From assembly GCA_002494215.1 (NCBI GenBank), contig DLBF01000164.1, forward strand, positions 1 through 6,623: DNA of 6,623 nt. Direction: 5' to 3'. The notes under the pieces are model-generated. The model was not told where the DNA came from. It searched no databases and was given only the letters and a program-made list of their open reading frames with translations. Shown in pieces: positions 5,550-6,623 of the stretch; the stretch's first letter is position 1, and every line of letters begins with the position of its first letter. The DNA is from Prevotellaceae bacterium UBA7028. GTDB taxonomy: Bacteria; Bacteroidota; Bacteroidia; Bacteroidales; Bacteroidaceae. A program made the position numbers and the translations under genes.

Positions 5550-6623
5550 TGAAGTTTAAACTTTACCTTACAGCTGATATTATCCGCCGCATCTCCCACC
5601 AATGCCATGAAGTCGCCTGGCTCAGCCTTCCAGTTGTTGGTCTCCTCGTCCCAGAACGAGAGGGCACGCTTGTCGGTCTTCAGCTTTATGGTCTTTGTCT
5701 CGCCTATGTTCAGGAAAACCTTTTGGAAGGCTTTCAGTTCCTTCACAGGGCGATCAACGCTGCACTTCATATCCGTAATGTAAAGCTGGACAACCTCAGC
5801 GCCAGATCTGCTTCCTGTATTGGTAACATCCACGCTGAAGGTCATATTACCGTCTTCAGTGACGGTATTCTCAGCTCTCAAGTTGCTTATCTTGAAAGTC
5901 GTGTAACTCAGGCCATGACCAAAGGCAAAGGCGGGTTTCAGCTTCTGCTTGTCTGTCCAGCGGTATCCTACATAGATACCCTCCTTGTATTCCTCGTCGA
6001 TAATATTCTTCTCCCCGTTGCGCCAGATGCCAGGGAAGGCAGCCTCGCCGAATGAGTGGGCACCCACCTGCTTCAGGCTCTCGTACCAAGTGAAGGGCAG
6101 TTTGCCGCGGGGGCTGATATCGCCCACCAGAACGGATGCCAGTGCTGTACCTGTCTCACTACCCAGGAACCATCCCTGCACAATGGCAGGTACCTGCTTC
6201 TTCCAAGGCATGCAAACGGCATTACCGCTTATATTCACATAGATGGTATTCTTGTTGACAGCAGCAAGGGCCTTTATCAGGTCGTCCTGAGCATAGGGCA
6301 ACTCCATGCTCTTGCGGTCGTGACCCTCGCAGTCCTGATAGTCGCTCTTGTTCAGACCACCGAAGATAATCACATAGTCGGCAGTCTTGGCCTTCTCCAC
6401 AGCCTCGGCAATGAGCACCTCGGGCTTGCGTTCATCCTTCAGGTTCTGTCCCGTTGTCACACCATTGTAGTTACCCGTTACATCGCCCACATAGCCACGG
6501 GCATATTCTATCTGGCAGTTGCTGCCCTTCAGTCGGTTCTGCAGACCCTGCAAGGGACTGATCTCGTGCTGTGCCTTCAGCGAGCTGGAGCCACCACCCA
6601 CAGTCATCATCTTGATGGCATTC
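5546..6623 (-). CDS. Glycoside hydrolase family 3, C-terminal part (5' end outside window)
   Basis: About 358 residues are visible; the frame stays open through the right edge (NAIK before the first visible methionine at 6610), so the gene is partial. Numbered from that methionine, the GH3 C-terminal domain starts at VGGGSSS (4-10) and carries the probable acid/base Glu95 in CEGHDRKSMELPYAQ (codon 6328-6326). It continues with GSETGTALASVLVGDISPRGKLPFTW (150-175), split here only by reading convenience, and AFGHGLSYTTF (229-239). A fibronectin III-like domain follows (about 255-340, with AEVVQLYI and RPVKELKAFQKV). The catalytic nucleophile aspartate belongs to the missing N-terminal barrel. 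The family includes beta-glucosidases and beta-xylosidases that release sugars from plant oligosaccharides, usually in the periplasm of Bacteroidales; a signal peptide cannot be checked here. No PA14 insertion is seen in the visible part. Which sugar it removes is not determined. Confidence 0.92.
   Translation of the reverse strand, partial: NAIKMMTVGGGSSSLKAQHEISPLQGLQNRLKGSNCQIEYARGYVGDVTGNYNGVTTGQNLKDERKPEVLIAEAVEKAKTADYVIIFGGLNKSDYQDCEGHDRKSMELPYAQDDLIKALAAVNKNTIYVNISGNAVCMPWKKQVPAIVQGWFLGSETGTALASVLVGDISPRGKLPFTWYESLKQVGAHSFGEAAFPGIWRNGEKNIIDEEYKEGIYVGYRWTDKQKLKPAFAFGHGLSYTTFKISNLRAENTVTEDGNMTFSVDVTNTGSRSGAEVVQLYITDMKCSVDRPVKELKAFQKVFLNIGETKTIKLKTDKRALSFWDEETNNWKAEPGDFMALVGDAADNISCKVKFKLQ

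Noticed and set aside
5534..6055. 173-codon plus-strand open frame opposite the hydrolase
   Set aside because: It is antisense to clear GH3 and fibronectin III-like motifs, begins in the heptamer array and has no domain signature of its own.

Overview
The window looks like chromosomal DNA from a Bacteroidales bacterium, most likely a Prevotella-type gut or rumen species. The reasons are the mid-range base composition, the absence of Shine-Dalgarno sequences before the genes, protein families typical of these genomes, and gaps filled with AT-rich short tandem repeats and GC-rich palindromes. This assignment rests on pattern recognition, not a database search.

Layout: a short repeat-filled leader (1-90) precedes one long plus-strand gene (91-3474). 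It encodes a Dna2-like protein that joins a PD-(D/E)XK nuclease domain to an Upf1/Dna2-type SF1 helicase. A convergent gap (3475-3597) follows, bracketed by two inverted copies of a 30-bp GC-rich palindromic repeat. Then come three minus-strand genes, read from right to left: the C-terminal part of a family 3 glycoside hydrolase, cut by the window edge (5546-6623), a SpoU/TrmH-family RNA 2'-O-methyltransferase (4668-5510), and a D-2-hydroxyacid dehydrogenase resembling glycerate dehydrogenase (3598-4554). The three share a strand but no obvious pathway, so any co-transcription would be housekeeping proximity, not a dedicated system.

The most unusual content lies between the genes. All four gaps contain 7-bp tandem tracts. 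Two are six-unit arrays of the same family (GAATTAT and near variants), and each of these arrays puts a stop codon in all six reading frames. Repeat sequence forms the ends of genes: the helicase start and stop, the methyltransferase start and C-terminal tail, and the hydrolase stop. A second repeat family, at 2-40 and 4607-4645, consists of two adjacent hairpins; one hairpin pair changes from A-T to G-C between copies, which suggests the structure is maintained.

I see no tRNA, rRNA, CRISPR array, transposase or integrase, and no complete defence system. The helicase-nuclease is the only gene that could have a defence or repair role.
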